Shown one piece after another: positions 36,073-47,418 of a stretch of 64,000 nt of DNA. The DNA is from Babesia bovis T2Bo (Eukaryota > Apicomplexa > Aconoidasida > Piroplasmida > Babesiidae). Where the stretch lies: contig NC_010575.1 in assembly GCF_000165395.2 (NCBI RefSeq), positions 62,001-126,000 on the forward strand, written 5' to 3'. A model generated the notes under the pieces. It ran no database searches, was not told where the DNA came from, and worked only from the letters and a program-made list of their open reading frames with translations. A program made the position numbers and the translations under genes. Positions within the stretch are counted from its first letter, which is position 1. Every line of letters starts with the position of its first letter.

Positions 36073-36498
36073 GACTGTATATTATCCTATTCATTTTAGA
36101 TATGTATAATTATCCATGGATATACGATCATTACGTATATTGAATCCACATTCATCTTTCCTGATCATCATCGTAACTAAATGTGACTAAAGAACGTTAG
36201 TTAACCATTTTTTGGTCGCAATAAAATTTTATCTGTACAATAACCGTGGAATAATTGTTGAGCACACTGTCTTGAATGAATTCATTTATTTTGCAGCATA
36301 ATTGAATATATAACTAAGGAATCTGATATATATTTTAAACTAGAATTTATGTGTAGATAAATATTAGAAAGGTGTGCACAAGGTTATTCTTTATGCTTAT
36401 TGATGTCTATTGTTAGATGAACGCACTGTCTTCCATCGCCATTTATATTTTTACACTTGATTATATAACTAGGATGTACATTATTTAATGTTATCTAA
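36073..36498. other. divergent intergenic region
   Basis: 426 AT-rich bases between the Obg start (minus) and the 823-residue gene (plus). It carries both promoters. No other feature seen. Confidence 0.5.
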
Positions 36499-38970
36499 AT
36501 GCGTTTAGCAAATGCATCCTTAGCAACGTTAACTATTGCAACAATTTATTCCTTCAGTTACATTGTGTCCTCCTTACGGTACAATATTACCTTTGTTGGC
36601 AGATCAAAATGCCATTTATCGCATTCAAATATCGTAAAATCATGTGTTTTCCATGGTTCTATTATTTGTACGCCACACCATCTGTTTTCCATTCAATCTT
36701 CTGGTGTGGATTCTAACGACACCAACAATGAGGAAAATGCTGATTTCATGATAGATTCGGCTACTAGTGCAACAGTTAATGATCAATCTAAGGGGTCAAA
36801 AGATGTAAAACAGGACTTAGAATCTCAATCGGATGAAATTCGTAATTCTCTCTTGAACGACAATTTTGACGATGAGTTGAAGGAGCTTATTTTGGAAACG
36901 TATGACAAGCCTCCCAGTGCAAATAATAAGGTTGTCTCATCTGAATTAGATTGGTTTGATGATGATGGACCTATAGATTCAGAAGATGAAATATTAAATC
37001 TTGAATACTGTGATCAAAAGACGGTAGACGTGGAGTCCATTTACGAGAAGATGGACCCTAGCGGTCTTCGTAAATATTTACCTAAATCCACAAACCGTAT
37101 AGAAAGGACATTAGGCAATGTTTATGAAGTTAATCAGCCAATTGTAGATGACGACGTTGTTGCTAAACAATCTGAGAGTACTATCCCGCTTCCTTCGCAC
37201 ATAAAGGAGAAGCTTGCTAATTCCCGTGCATTCAAAGATGCAAGAAAACTGGCTGAAGACGCAGACATCAAAGTAATGGCTCCTTCGGATGAAAATAAAT
37301 TTTTAACGGAGATGGATGATGAGTTGTCAACAGATGACTGTTCCGATGAGGGACCTTCAGGAGATGTCGATGCAAATTCATCTGGTGGCAATGTACATTC
37401 ATCTACGGAGGAAAATGACAATGTATTTATTGAAGACGATGCAATTCGCTATTTCATGGACCTTCCTATGCTTCGTTGGACCAATTATGACGTTGAAGCA
37501 TATAACACTGCAGTAAAAAAGCTCTCCACATATCATCGGCATTATCAGGAATTACCCCGTCAACTAGGTACTGCAAGCCCATATGATGTATTCTCTGCTG
37601 ATCCATGTAGTAGTGTTGGTGTTAACGATGGTTCTTGTAGTATGAGTCTTTCTGAGGAGTTAGAAGCTTTGGAGTCTGTTAAGGTAGATGGAGTTGATTT
37701 GAATTTTGAGGAGTATACACATAGTGATTTATTGAACGATATAGATGCATACGAAGCTGATGGGTACCCACCTGAGGTGTCCCAACTGGTAGATATGGAT
37801 GCAAACCTATCAATATTTACTATGAGCGAGTTTACACCGAATTATTCACAAGTCAATGTAGTCGACCCACGAGTGTATATATCCATTCCTAAATCTAATG
37901 TTGAAGAAGGTGAAGTTGGTTTGACTGTAATGGGCGAGCCTTGTTTTGTGAATCGAGTTCGTGACCAGCGTCTGGGTCAGTTAATAAATAAGATACCTCT
38001 AAAGGATCAGCCTCATATGGGAACGATTTTAATTCCGAATGAGTTTGGATATTTGGATCAGAATATTCGTTACATGGCAGATGAGATTGGCGTTGTTTCA
38101 CGATCGTTGATGTTTGTTCCTGATATCTCTGATGACGACCTCATGTTTTCATTGACGTTAAATAGGCTGATAAAGTTGATGCAGACCGCGTTTAACATAG
38201 ATCGCATATCAATTATTGCCTTAGGTAGTCAAGGGCGTCGTGTCATCCATTACGTTTATACCGCAATGAAAGAGACTGTAGAGCGTACGTTGAATGACTT
38301 CCAAATTACACATCCCAAATTGAATCCTGAAAAATACAAAATTGTCAACAATTTCAATCGTTACAATAACATTGTAAGTCGTCAAAACACTCCGATGTTT
38401 GGTGATATTTTTGATGCAGTTCAATATATGGAGCACAGCGATAGCTTAAAGGCTGCTGAAAGGGAGCGTGATTACAATGTGATCAAGCCTTTGTGCAACA
38501 TATTACAGAGTATAGTTTTATGGGACAGCCTAGAGGTTAATTTCAAAGAAGTGGTTGAGTTAGGTGTTCCCATTTTGTTCAACATGTCCAACCGTGTAAA
38601 GGTATTTGGGGATTTGCTTCGTTTAGACAATCCCAAATTCTTGTCTAAAAAGAAACGCTGCGATTCAAATGACAGTCAAGATTTAATATATATGTTCGAC
38701 TTCTTCAAGGGCAAAGTTCCCAGCGAACTGTCTGATGTAATCGGAGAACACGTTCGTATGGCTTATAAAGGTCACAAGAATGATGCTGATGTTCCAGATG
38801 TATATCAATTCGTTACTAACCATACCGGTATTGATATTTGTATGAATGTATTTAGGGAAGCTCCGGGTCATTTTTACATGAAGAAGCCGGATGCTTCTCG
38901 TGGTGAATTGAACGCACTAGGTAATGCCATTCTTTCATCTGCCGATTGGATCAACAATTGGTCATTTTAA
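36499..38970 (+). CDS. large secretory-leader protein with a degenerate dienelactone-hydrolase-like domain
   Basis: A single-exon 823-residue protein. The first 30 residues form a hydrophobic signal or anchor (LATLTIATIYSFSYIVSSL) followed by a basic stretch (YNITFVGRSKCHLSH), a bipartite layout compatible with apicoplast import. Residues 65-330 are acidic and probably disordered. The C-terminal part resembles an alpha/beta hydrolase of the dienelactone type: 'MGTILIPNEFGYLDQNIRYM' at about residue 507 matches the strand and 'fG...nir..ad' helix, then VPDISDDD. The usual nucleophile elbow appears as 'IIALGSQGRRVIHY' near residue 575, with glutamine in place of the catalytic Cys or Ser. This suggests a non-catalytic relative. 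The fold call is moderate, the organelle call tentative. Confidence 0.6.
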   Translation: MRLANASLATLTIATIYSFSYIVSSLRYNITFVGRSKCHLSHSNIVKSCVFHGSIICTPHHLFSIQSSGVDSNDTNNEENADFMIDSATSATVNDQSKGSKDVKQDLESQSDEIRNSLLNDNFDDELKELILETYDKPPSANNKVVSSELDWFDDDGPIDSEDEILNLEYCDQKTVDVESIYEKMDPSGLRKYLPKSTNRIERTLGNVYEVNQPIVDDDVVAKQSESTIPLPSHIKEKLANSRAFKDARKLAEDADIKVMAPSDENKFLTEMDDELSTDDCSDEGPSGDVDANSSGGNVHSSTEENDNVFIEDDAIRYFMDLPMLRWTNYDVEAYNTAVKKLSTYHRHYQELPRQLGTASPYDVFSADPCSSVGVNDGSCSMSLSEELEALESVKVDGVDLNFEEYTHSDLLNDIDAYEADGYPPEVSQLVDMDANLSIFTMSEFTPNYSQVNVVDPRVYISIPKSNVEEGEVGLTVMGEPCFVNRVRDQRLGQLINKIPLKDQPHMGTILIPNEFGYLDQNIRYMADEIGVVSRSLMFVPDISDDDLMFSLTLNRLIKLMQTAFNIDRISIIALGSQGRRVIHYVYTAMKETVERTLNDFQITHPKLNPEKYKIVNNFNRYNNIVSRQNTPMFGDIFDAVQYMEHSDSLKAAERERDYNVIKPLCNILQSIVLWDSLEVNFKEVVELGVPILFNMSNRVKVFGDLLRLDNPKFLSKKKRCDSNDSQDLIYMFDFFKGKVPSELSDVIGEHVRMAYKGHKNDADVPDVYQFVTNHTGIDICMNVFREAPGHFYMKKPDASRGELNALGNAILSSADWINNWSF

Positions 38971-39531
38971 TCGGAAATCAGGCATCTAACAATGGAAGCT
39001 TCAATATAGTTGCTTAATAGTCATATGTCCGCTACAACCATGTAATGCTACTAATATATCGGTGATAATTATATTATAGCTTCGGAGCTCCAGCTGACGA
39101 TAACTAGGTAACCGATGGTAGACATGCTGGATAATAATATAACAATGTTGCTTATACAGAGGCAGCTTGTTGTTGCTTTATCTTTCCCATCTATGAATTA
39201 AGACCAATGTAAAAGCCGAATGTTATATACATTACGTGAAGGACACTATTACTCGACGTTATCCTTTACACATTGGAGTAATATTATATATAACACCGTG
39301 GAATGCTGTTTAAACTACAATCCAATCAGTTGCATGGTTCTATGATCGTAAACTTTTAGATGTGTAGTACACATCAATAATCTGGTATCCCGCAATATTG
39401 TTTTTCTTAGTTGTTAGATAATAACAGTAGCACATTAATATGCATTGATGTGTCATAAATTAACGAAGCATCGCAATTATAATGAATCATTCATACGAAT
39501 AAATGGAAAATGTACCGTGATACCATTACAA
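38971..39531. other. intergenic upstream of ADAT2
   Basis: 561 bases, AT-rich, between two plus-strand genes. The reading frame of ADAT2 stays open further upstream, with ATGs at about 39445-39448, so its N-terminus could extend into this interval. No other gene or RNA is supported. Confidence 0.5.
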
Positions 39532-40261
39532 ATGTTGAATGAAGCAGATATTGATAATTTTATGACCGCTGCCTTGGATGAGGTTAGGTTATATTGTAAA
39601 CGTTATATTCCATTATGTATTTGCAGGCACGGGACGCTTTGGAACGTGGCGAAGTTGCGGTTGGCTGTGTCATTGTAGACAAGGAAAAAAAAACGATCGT
39701 TGCTCGGGCTGGGAACAGCACGAATCAAAAGCATAATGTTAGTTGCATGAATTATGTTAATATCTGTATCAGTCCACATGGCATTGTGAATTTGGTGCCA
39801 TTGATACTTTGTTTTCCTTGGTGCCAGATGGAAAGATCGGTGCCAACGATCAGGCCAATATACAGGCATTTACGTCTCGATATGCTTTATTCGTGACTTG
39901 TGAGCCATGTATTATGTGTGCCACAGCACTTCACATTGTAGGTATGTTATATCTAGTATCCATGGTTTCATTACATCTTAGGATTAACAGATATATACTA
40001 CGGATGCGACAACGAAAAATTTGGTGGTTGCGGCTCTGTACTTTCTTTACATGAAGGGTTTGTGACAATAATTTCAATTTACCAGTCTACAGTTATGGCG
40101 ACTTCCCCCCCTTAAACTGTCATAAAGGCATTCGTGCTGAGGAAGCTATTCAACTTCTACAGACCTTTTACGCCTCCGGCAACCCCAAGGGTAGGTATTT
40201 ACTGCTGGAATATAACCCTTGTCCAGCTCCTGAGAGCAAAAGACATCGCAAGCTCACATAA
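39532..40261 (+). CDS. ADAT2: tRNA-specific adenosine deaminase subunit ADAT2 (TadA family)
   Basis: Six exons (39532-39582, 39627-39737, 39773-39941, 39982-40057, 40093-40190, 40227-40261) give 179 residues. Two introns are exactly 35 bases. Motifs: '[16 protein letters not shown]', the zinc-site helix 'HCEFGAID' and '[12 protein letters not shown]', then '[16 protein letters not shown]' and '[13 protein letters not shown]'. ADAT2 with ADAT3 converts wobble adenosine 34 to inosine in tRNAs; it carries the catalytic glutamate. In the family the motif is usually HAE, here HCE, with the zinc histidine and catalytic glutamate kept. The start chosen keeps the helix before the core, and an upstream ATG at 39445 is possible. 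Its stop codon lies inside the 3' coding end of SPC2 on the other strand. Confidence 0.9.
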
Positions 40262-41002
40262 GTCGTTTTGAAATCATCGCTTCCATCTCTTTGGAAAGTT
40301 TTTTCATCGAACTGTGGTACCATTCATCGTCCAATTTTCCATCCTCATAAAATGCTTCACCCAACGGCACTTTGTATACGTCCTTATGGGCTACATCTCC
40401 CACAGATGCGTATGCTGTGGTCCATATTCATTTTTATTTGTGGGACTTACAAATGTCGAATGTGGCCTGACGCCAATTGAGATAGAACCAAATGTAAAAT
40501 TTGCTGTTTCCCTGTGTGATGTGTATCACATATGACAACTACTTACTGGACCGATTAATCTGCTCTGTGATCCATGCAAGATGATTTTATCATAGAAAAG
40601 CGTGAACAATAGCATGGTAAAATACGCAACCTGTAGATCCCATATTGTACCACATATATGCTACATACCAGCACAATCTTCAGGATTAATTTGTTCTTTC
40701 CAATACTGGTGAAAGCAGCGCCGTACAAACCGATAGCGCTCATGATTGCGAAACAAAGAATCCTTGTATACTGGAGCCACACATCTTCTTTAAAACCAAG
40801 GCTTGACAGATTCTGATAATGTATTTATTATTACGGTATTCAACCTACCTCCAGGGTGACGCTTTGTAGGATCTTTCCCATTTCCTGGGTACAGTACATG
40901 TTTCCAAGCTCATCTACGATCATTAAGGTAAACTGGCATTAACATACTCCCATTTTGTTCGACTTGTTCTACATTTTCACTTGAGCTTTTTTTCGCTTTC
41001 AT
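40254..41002 (-). CDS. SPCS2: signal peptidase complex subunit 2
   Basis: Six exons (40948-41002, 40849-40913, 40669-40812, 40547-40630, 40451-40511, 40254-40390), all in phase, give 181 residues. The start is MKAKKSSSENVEQV. Exon 3 and exon 4 encode two membrane spans (RILCFAIMSAIGLYGAAF and VAYFTMLLFTLFYDKII) in a hairpin, as in SPC2, followed by a cytosolic tail with 'YIWFYLNWRQATFDIS' and the end MISKRLM. The subunit supports the ER signal peptidase and contacts the translocon. The length is like that of yeast Spc2. Sequence motifs of this family are weak, so the call rests on topology, order and tail pattern. Its last 8 bases overlap the end of ADAT2. Confidence 0.72.
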
Positions 41003-41222
41003 TTTGTGTGTGATAAATAATGTTCATAGTCCTCTCTCCCAACACACAAGTCATTAATGAGGTGGAGGCTTCACTGAGAGCTTGCACATAATTTATTAAG
41101 TATGATAGACGCTATTTTTAAGGTTTCATTATCACAGTTTTCTTATATTGTAATATAATGTGTTACTGTTTTATGATGCCTGAAGATTCTTTTATATTAA
41201 TGTGGAATCATAACAGTTTGCA

Positions 41223-42152
41223 ATGGGTGGTATTATATCTTGGTGTACTCTTAATCCATTAAAAGGCAATATACTGGGTATGATTGTTCAGCTTAAGAGT
41301 CAAAGAGGTAAGTTCGTATGTAACTCTTATCACTGTCTATAGACGAGTTGGAGGAGTATCGCATATGTTTAATTAATCGGATAGAGGAGACTGAATCATG
41401 TATTAAGGACTATGTAACACATGGTAATCGTAATCAGGCGTTACTTTGCTTACGCAAAAAAGCGCTTTTAGTCGACCAACTATCGAGGATAGATTCATAT
41501 CTATATCAAGTACTACAGGTCATATCCGACACTGAATTGGCTCAGGTATGCAATTTGAACCACTGGAGTCTATGGGTGCAATTATTATATGTTAAATATA
41601 GAACAGATTATAGCCATGTTTTTAGATGTCCATAACCCTGTGGTCGGTTTAGAGTAGATACTTTTTTGTTGACCATCTCAACAGGGTCTATTTACGTTTT
41701 TTAAACACCATGCAAATACATTAAAAGTGCTATATACGGCACATGTCCTCAACTGAATACGTATTAATACTTTACAGGTAAATGTGGACGTATACAAACA
41801 TCTAAAGCTGGGCTCTGAATTGTTGTCAAAACTCTCCAAGTGTATGCAAATGGACGACATAGAATCAATGTTGGCTGTGTGGCAAACTTGCAGGGAGAAC
41901 ATGGAGGATACCACATGTGCTCTTAACGAACACAGCTCTGTTGTTGATAATGAAGCTCTATTGGAAGAACTTGAACAGCTATGCCGTGGAGATGCTGTAG
42001 ATATCGCAAAAAATCTGCAGGTAGCACCCAGCTCCTGCACACCTAATTCGGAAACAGTGAATATATCGCAACCTGCTACTACAATTCCTTTGGCTCCAGT
42101 GGATCACCCGCCTGATGAACCAAAGATGGTTGCTCCGTTAAACTCGTGCTAA
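41223..42152 (+). CDS. VPS20: ESCRT-III subunit VPS20/CHMP6
   Basis: Three exons (41223-41307, 41343-41545, 41778-42152) give 220 residues; the first intron is 35 bases. The start MGGIISW puts glycine at position 2, fitting N-myristoylation as in VPS20/CHMP6. The Snf7 core follows with a basic helix pattern: 'LINRIEETESCI', 'GNRNQALLCLRKKALLV' and 'DTELAQVNVDVYKHLKLGS', then the acidic helix DNEALLEELEQLC. The C-terminal 60 residues are Pro-, Thr- and Ser-rich. The protein links ESCRT-II to Snf7 polymer growth at endosomes in other eukaryotes. Apicomplexans have a reduced ESCRT set, so its use in membrane fission here is inferred. It diverges from SPC2 by 220 bases. Confidence 0.85.
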
Positions 42153-42444
42153 CTTTCATAGTTACAAAACTTGATTAATTTTATTACAATAAAGATTATT
42201 TACAACAATATCTGCATACGTTATTACGATGTCCCAGATGGCATTACTGAATTGGCCATTTAATGTCCAGGAATGTGCCATTTGTTTATACAGATTCCGG
42301 GTGTACGTTTATCACAGTTGAGGTCCATTGGGTATATAATATGTTCCACTATTTTCTGTAAAAAGAAGTTCACATGCAACTGGCGCTGGGTTATATATAC
42401 AACTAAAATATTGCACATTATATTTGAAATAGAAGTTAACTGCA

Positions 42445-45400
42445 TTATATTAAGGAACATATGCGTTTGATTGACTTTCCTACTTTGTCCTTTGCCTTTT
42501 GGATGATTGTGAACGGTAATTGGCGATCCACTACCTCCTCTTCGTTTTCTGGAGATTTGCGTAATGCAAGTGCGGTTAACTGTGTCTTGTTAATAAATTT
42601 GCGCAGATACTTGTCGTTACGTTCCAGCAACCTCCTTGTAAGCTTATCTTGCATTAGCTTCAACTCAAGTATTTTAGCTCGAATTGGTTTCAAATCTTTG
42701 ATAGGTGGGCAACGGCGATCGTCACCCTTCATGGGTGAGTGCATACTAAATTTCTTACGGCGGCGTCTTCTGTCTGTCATCGATATGATGCGTTGCTTCA
42801 GGCGTATAGCTTTGTTGTAACGTTTCATCAATTTCAACCTTCTTGTGAGTATCCGACGCCTTTTGCATATTCTCCTTCTCCTAAGGACAATTTTTTTGAG
42901 AGATCTTGCATACATTTCTTTCACAATTTCTTTGAACTGTTCCAGATACTGTCCCATATTTGCATAGTTATATGTACCTTTGATTTCTTCTTGCCTAAGT
43001 AATTTTGCCAACTTGAAGTACCCTCCTGCCTGTGTTAGGTATTTTAACCTGCCGCTACGTTGATTGTAATCTTTCTTATGTCTGCTGAGGTTAGATATTG
43101 GGAAGAAGGGCATCTTTAAGCTACGTTCAATGGCTATAGCCAGGTTGCGATCTCGTTTTTTCACTAGGCTAATTGCAAATCCCTTGGGTGCTATACTGTC
43201 ATTATTAATCATTCTACCAACACGTCCAGCACGCTTTAGGTAATCCATACTGTTCAGCGGGAAGTCAAACATTATAACTGCATCTGCGTTCAAATCAAGT
43301 CCACGACTTGCTAGGTCCGTGCATACTATTATACCTTCTGAACTTCTTAGAAACTCCTTGTAATACATCCTTCGTTGCATTATTGGTATCTTACCATGCA
43401 GGCTTGTTGCTGGCAAACCCGCATCTCTGAGTATGTACTCTACGGCTCTGCAACTGCTGACACTGTTACAGAAAACCATAACTTTCCGACAGCGTCTTAC
43501 ATCATCGTATTTCAGCAGGTTAACAAGTTCCAGCCCTTTATCTTCTCCCTTGAGGTAGTGAAACTGATGGGTAACACCACGGTTAGGTCTATCCACCCAA
43601 GCTGTATCTACTATTTGCTCGCATTTCGTAAGTCTATCCAGATATTTATCATTTACTTCGCGTGTTGTGTTCTTTATACCTTTTAAGTTTGGTACCTTTG
43701 CCAACTCCCTTTGCACCTTTTCAAAATGCAGTAAGTATTTAGATGACGCAGCGACTTGGATAAGTTGGAACGGCTGTTTGATAAGATCCAGTACTTTTGC
43801 CACATCTGGCCAAAAACCCTCATTTAGCAATGTATCAGCTTCATCAAGCACTAGGTACTGTAGTTGATGCAGCTTTACGTGATTTTTCATTTTTAATAAT
43901 CTGTCTGGTGTTGCTACAACCACATCAACTAGGCGTTTCATGTCATCCCTTTGGATACCTTTATACACGCCACCTGATATTATCTCGCTTGATATTTTGA
44001 CTACATGGCCTAGTCCTTTGACTACATGTAGTATCTGGTCAGCTAATTCCCTGTTTGGTACCAATACAAGTGCCCTTGGTGCATTTGGATGGCGCAGCTT
44101 CAGTGTTTCATGTTTCTTTAGCTTCTGTATTATTGGCAACAAATACGCTAGCGTCTTACCACTAGCTGCATTAGAAGCGATTAGAATATCATTTCTGTGT
44201 TTCAATAGATGCCGTATAGCCATGGTTTGGATATCTGTTGGTATAATCTCTAAATTTCGTTGATCAACTTTGCCAATAGCATCAAGCAATGTTTTCCTTA
44301 TCCATGCCACTGCAGCTTGGGCAATTTGTGGTTTCAAACCCAGTGCCTGCCAATCGTTGATATACTCCTCAAGTCCATGAGGTGAGACTCGATTTGATAT
44401 ACGGGTAAATTTCGGGAACTTGTCGTAGCATTGCCAAGTAAACCCACGCGTATCATCCATACGTTTAGGGAAGTTTCCATATCCATAAGACTCCTCTTCT
44501 AGTTCGCTATCTATAACACATCTGTCCTGTAGGTGGTCATAGTCCGTATTAACCTCTGGATGTGCATATAACACGAAGCTATTTTTTATTTTACTACTAT
44601 CTTTAATACTTGTTGGTGCTGTAAGGGCACTGATGCTGGTATATGAATTATCTTTACCTCCTGGGTTATAGTGTATAACAGTACATTCTCCAGAGGATTC
44701 CATGTGTTCGATGACCATATTACACAATTTTTCCAGTTCGCAATCATTCATATCTTCTGGATTCTTACTTGAAAAGCTATCATTTATGAATTGTGATATG
44801 TCCATTCCATCCAATAGAGTTAGATAATGCTGGCGGTTAGACATGGCCTGACCATTGGACGTTGTAGAGTTGGTATCACACGTAACTGCAAAATCCGTAT
44901 CAGTGTCCCAAGGGTCGAAATCAATATCATCTTCCGCTTCGGATTTGTTGTCCTTGTCGTATTCTGCTGTACTGTGGCCATCTTCAGTAGTATCTGCCAA
45001 CATCTTTCCCAACATTTCGTTCACCTTGGTATAGACAGTGCTATCATCCACACCCTTTTCTATATTTTCCAGCAGGCTGTGACTTGTGATTTTATATACA
45101 TCGTCTGGTATATCAATATCTTTATGTTTAGTTGAATTTTCGATCACACTTGTGTATAACTTCTCTAGCTCATCATCGGTCATTTTTTTAATGACTGCCG
45201 CCAGTTTATATGTGCGTATTGAATCCGTTGTTAAATCATCTTGACCCGTGCTTGGTGCTGGGATATCATAGCCTTTTAGTGATTTGTATACATCTTCATA
45301 ATTAGACCTGTGCATTAGAATAGCTTCTGTTATTATCCTTGTGCGTTTGGATGACAATACAATACAATTCTTAAGCTCATTACCGACCTGAGCTTCTAAT

Positions 45401-47186
45401 ACACTGTACCTTCTACTGTCTAGGAATCTATATACTGGTTCAAGTTCTTCCAGTGTGAATACCAGCGATGCATTTTCAATTTGCTCCGATGTGTCCACTT
45501 CACTGGCACTATCCGGTGATACATTAGACCCAGTGTCTGCATCGATAATGCATCGATTATTCTTTATCTCTGTATCGTCCATTTCTATTCCCAGATCATC
45601 GTGGGCTACACTAGGATTTATACGCAGAGTGGCGATGAAACACAGTTTTGCCAATGTGTTGAACGACAGCATCGAATACTGAGCGAATTCTTGTTCGGAC
45701 TTGATAGGTTTGAATTCTGGTAGTGCCATAAGCACTGCTGAAATCATTGCTGTTAGTTCATGTTTTTCATATGAAAGCATAAACTTTAACAGTTTTAGGG
45801 CACTAACACTGGGTATGTGTCCGTATATTTCTGCATTGATTTCCAGGTTTGATTTATAAATGTCTAGTAGTGTCTTGAATGCTGTTCTTACATTATCTAT
45901 GGTGATGTCATCCCGTAGATGCTCTCCTTTTGGTGTCTCAAAACCTTGTTTCTTTGCTGCTTCTGCAAAAGGTGTATCGGACGGCACTCCTCTAAAGCAT
46001 TCATTAAACTTATCCAAGTGTTTCTTGATGACATCGATCGATTTTTTCAATTGCGTGATATACTCAGTATCCTTAAGGTGTAACCTATCGGGTCTAGTAT
46101 ACTGTACCTCTCCTTTTTTTACTCGTTTCGATCTATATTCTTCTATCCATACACCTAGGGAATTCCTTTTAACTAACTGTTCATCGGTATCATTGTTACT
46201 ATAGTAGTCCAGGGCTTTTAGTGTACTACTTTCTTCATTGGTTGGCGTTTGTTGTTCCTCTGCCACCGACTCATGCCCCCAAAGGACCCTTAGCATCACT
46301 GATTGAAACACTGATAGCAAAGAGCGCCTATCTAGCTGTTTTAGAGCATCTCTAGAGCGCTGTTTAACATAGTCAGTTGATAGGTAGTTTTTGTGTAGGC
46401 GTATGATGTCAATCAATTCACTACTCGTTACTTGTGACATATCAATTGCGGTTTTATGGTATTCTGCATCGTGTTTTCCCTGGTTCAGTACCCAAGGGCA
46501 GCACAGCCAATCAATAGCTCCATCTAAGAATGCAGCATGCCCCCAAAGGTACTTGTATATTTCGTGTCTTACTTTCAATGGACAAAAAAGTATAACATAC
46601 GATGCTGTCAGATCAGCCGCGTACATAACTTGCAGTTCTCTATCCAATGCTACTTTTGGGTCCATACTATCGAGCATCGTAAATTTTGATTTCACTTCTC
46701 TCATGAACTCTTGTATAATGACTTTTGCGCATTCTGGCGCCGATATTTTTGAATCATCACATTGATCCACTGTATCCGCTAACTTTGGTTTCATTACATC
46801 CTGGAATGCCTCTCCAAAATAGCCTACAAAGTGGCTCATTGCTGATTCCTGCATTACAGTCGAAGGTACGCTGGCATCAAGTAACGGTCTACCTTGCCGT
46901 AACTTCTGCGCCACTTGAAATGAGAATACCGCTGACAGGTATTCATCATTGCTATGATGTTCTATTGTTTCTAGAGCTATTGTATTCAATGGAGCATTTT
47001 TTGGTAAAAAATGGACTCCACCTTGATGCTGTTTAACAGCGAGGTATGCCGTTTGTGCCTATTATCAATAGATATCCAATAAAACACACTTACTGTAGCA
47101 TCATTGTAGGACTTTGATGTGATTTGCTTGCAGAAGATTGAGATGTACGCAGCTAGGAAGGTTAAAATTTTATATACCTCTCTCAT
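42445..47186 (-). CDS. giant DEAD-box RNA helicase with a secretory leader
   Basis: Two exons, 47094-47186 and 42445-47058, joined by a 35-base intron, give about 1568 residues. The first exon is a signal peptide (MREVYKILTFLAAYISIFC). A region of about 900 residues with acidic and helical parts, without recognised domains, precedes the helicase core. Core motifs: Walker A SNAASGKT (about residue 992), PNRELA, TPDR, DEAD (about 1102), a motif III that reads AAS where SAT is usual, CTDLASRGLD, and a final motif RAGRVGR preceded by Lys where His is usual. A C-terminal tail is very rich in Arg and Lys. Helicases with such leaders in apicomplexans may serve the apicoplast; that location is inference. 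It is head-to-head with POP1, 232 bases apart. Confidence 0.88.
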
Positions 47187-47418
47187 TCGTGCTACGCAGG
47201 TCGCGCCTTTTATCGTATCCAGGAGCGCTAAAGCGCGTATTTTCCGGCTTACATTGTGTGTATCTAATGTGCCATTGTGTTGATTCGTTATTGCGCTTTA
47301 TATCTATTGATTTGGCAGACGTTATTTCACCCTACTCCTACAAATGTGTTAGATCATATATTGCCCACTATGGGACTATAATTCCATTTTATCGCAATAA
47401 TTACACCTATATATCACC

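Noticed and set aside
45000..46990. Long plus-strand frames antisense to the helicase gene
   Set aside because: They mirror the codon structure of the helicase on the other strand and have no independent features.
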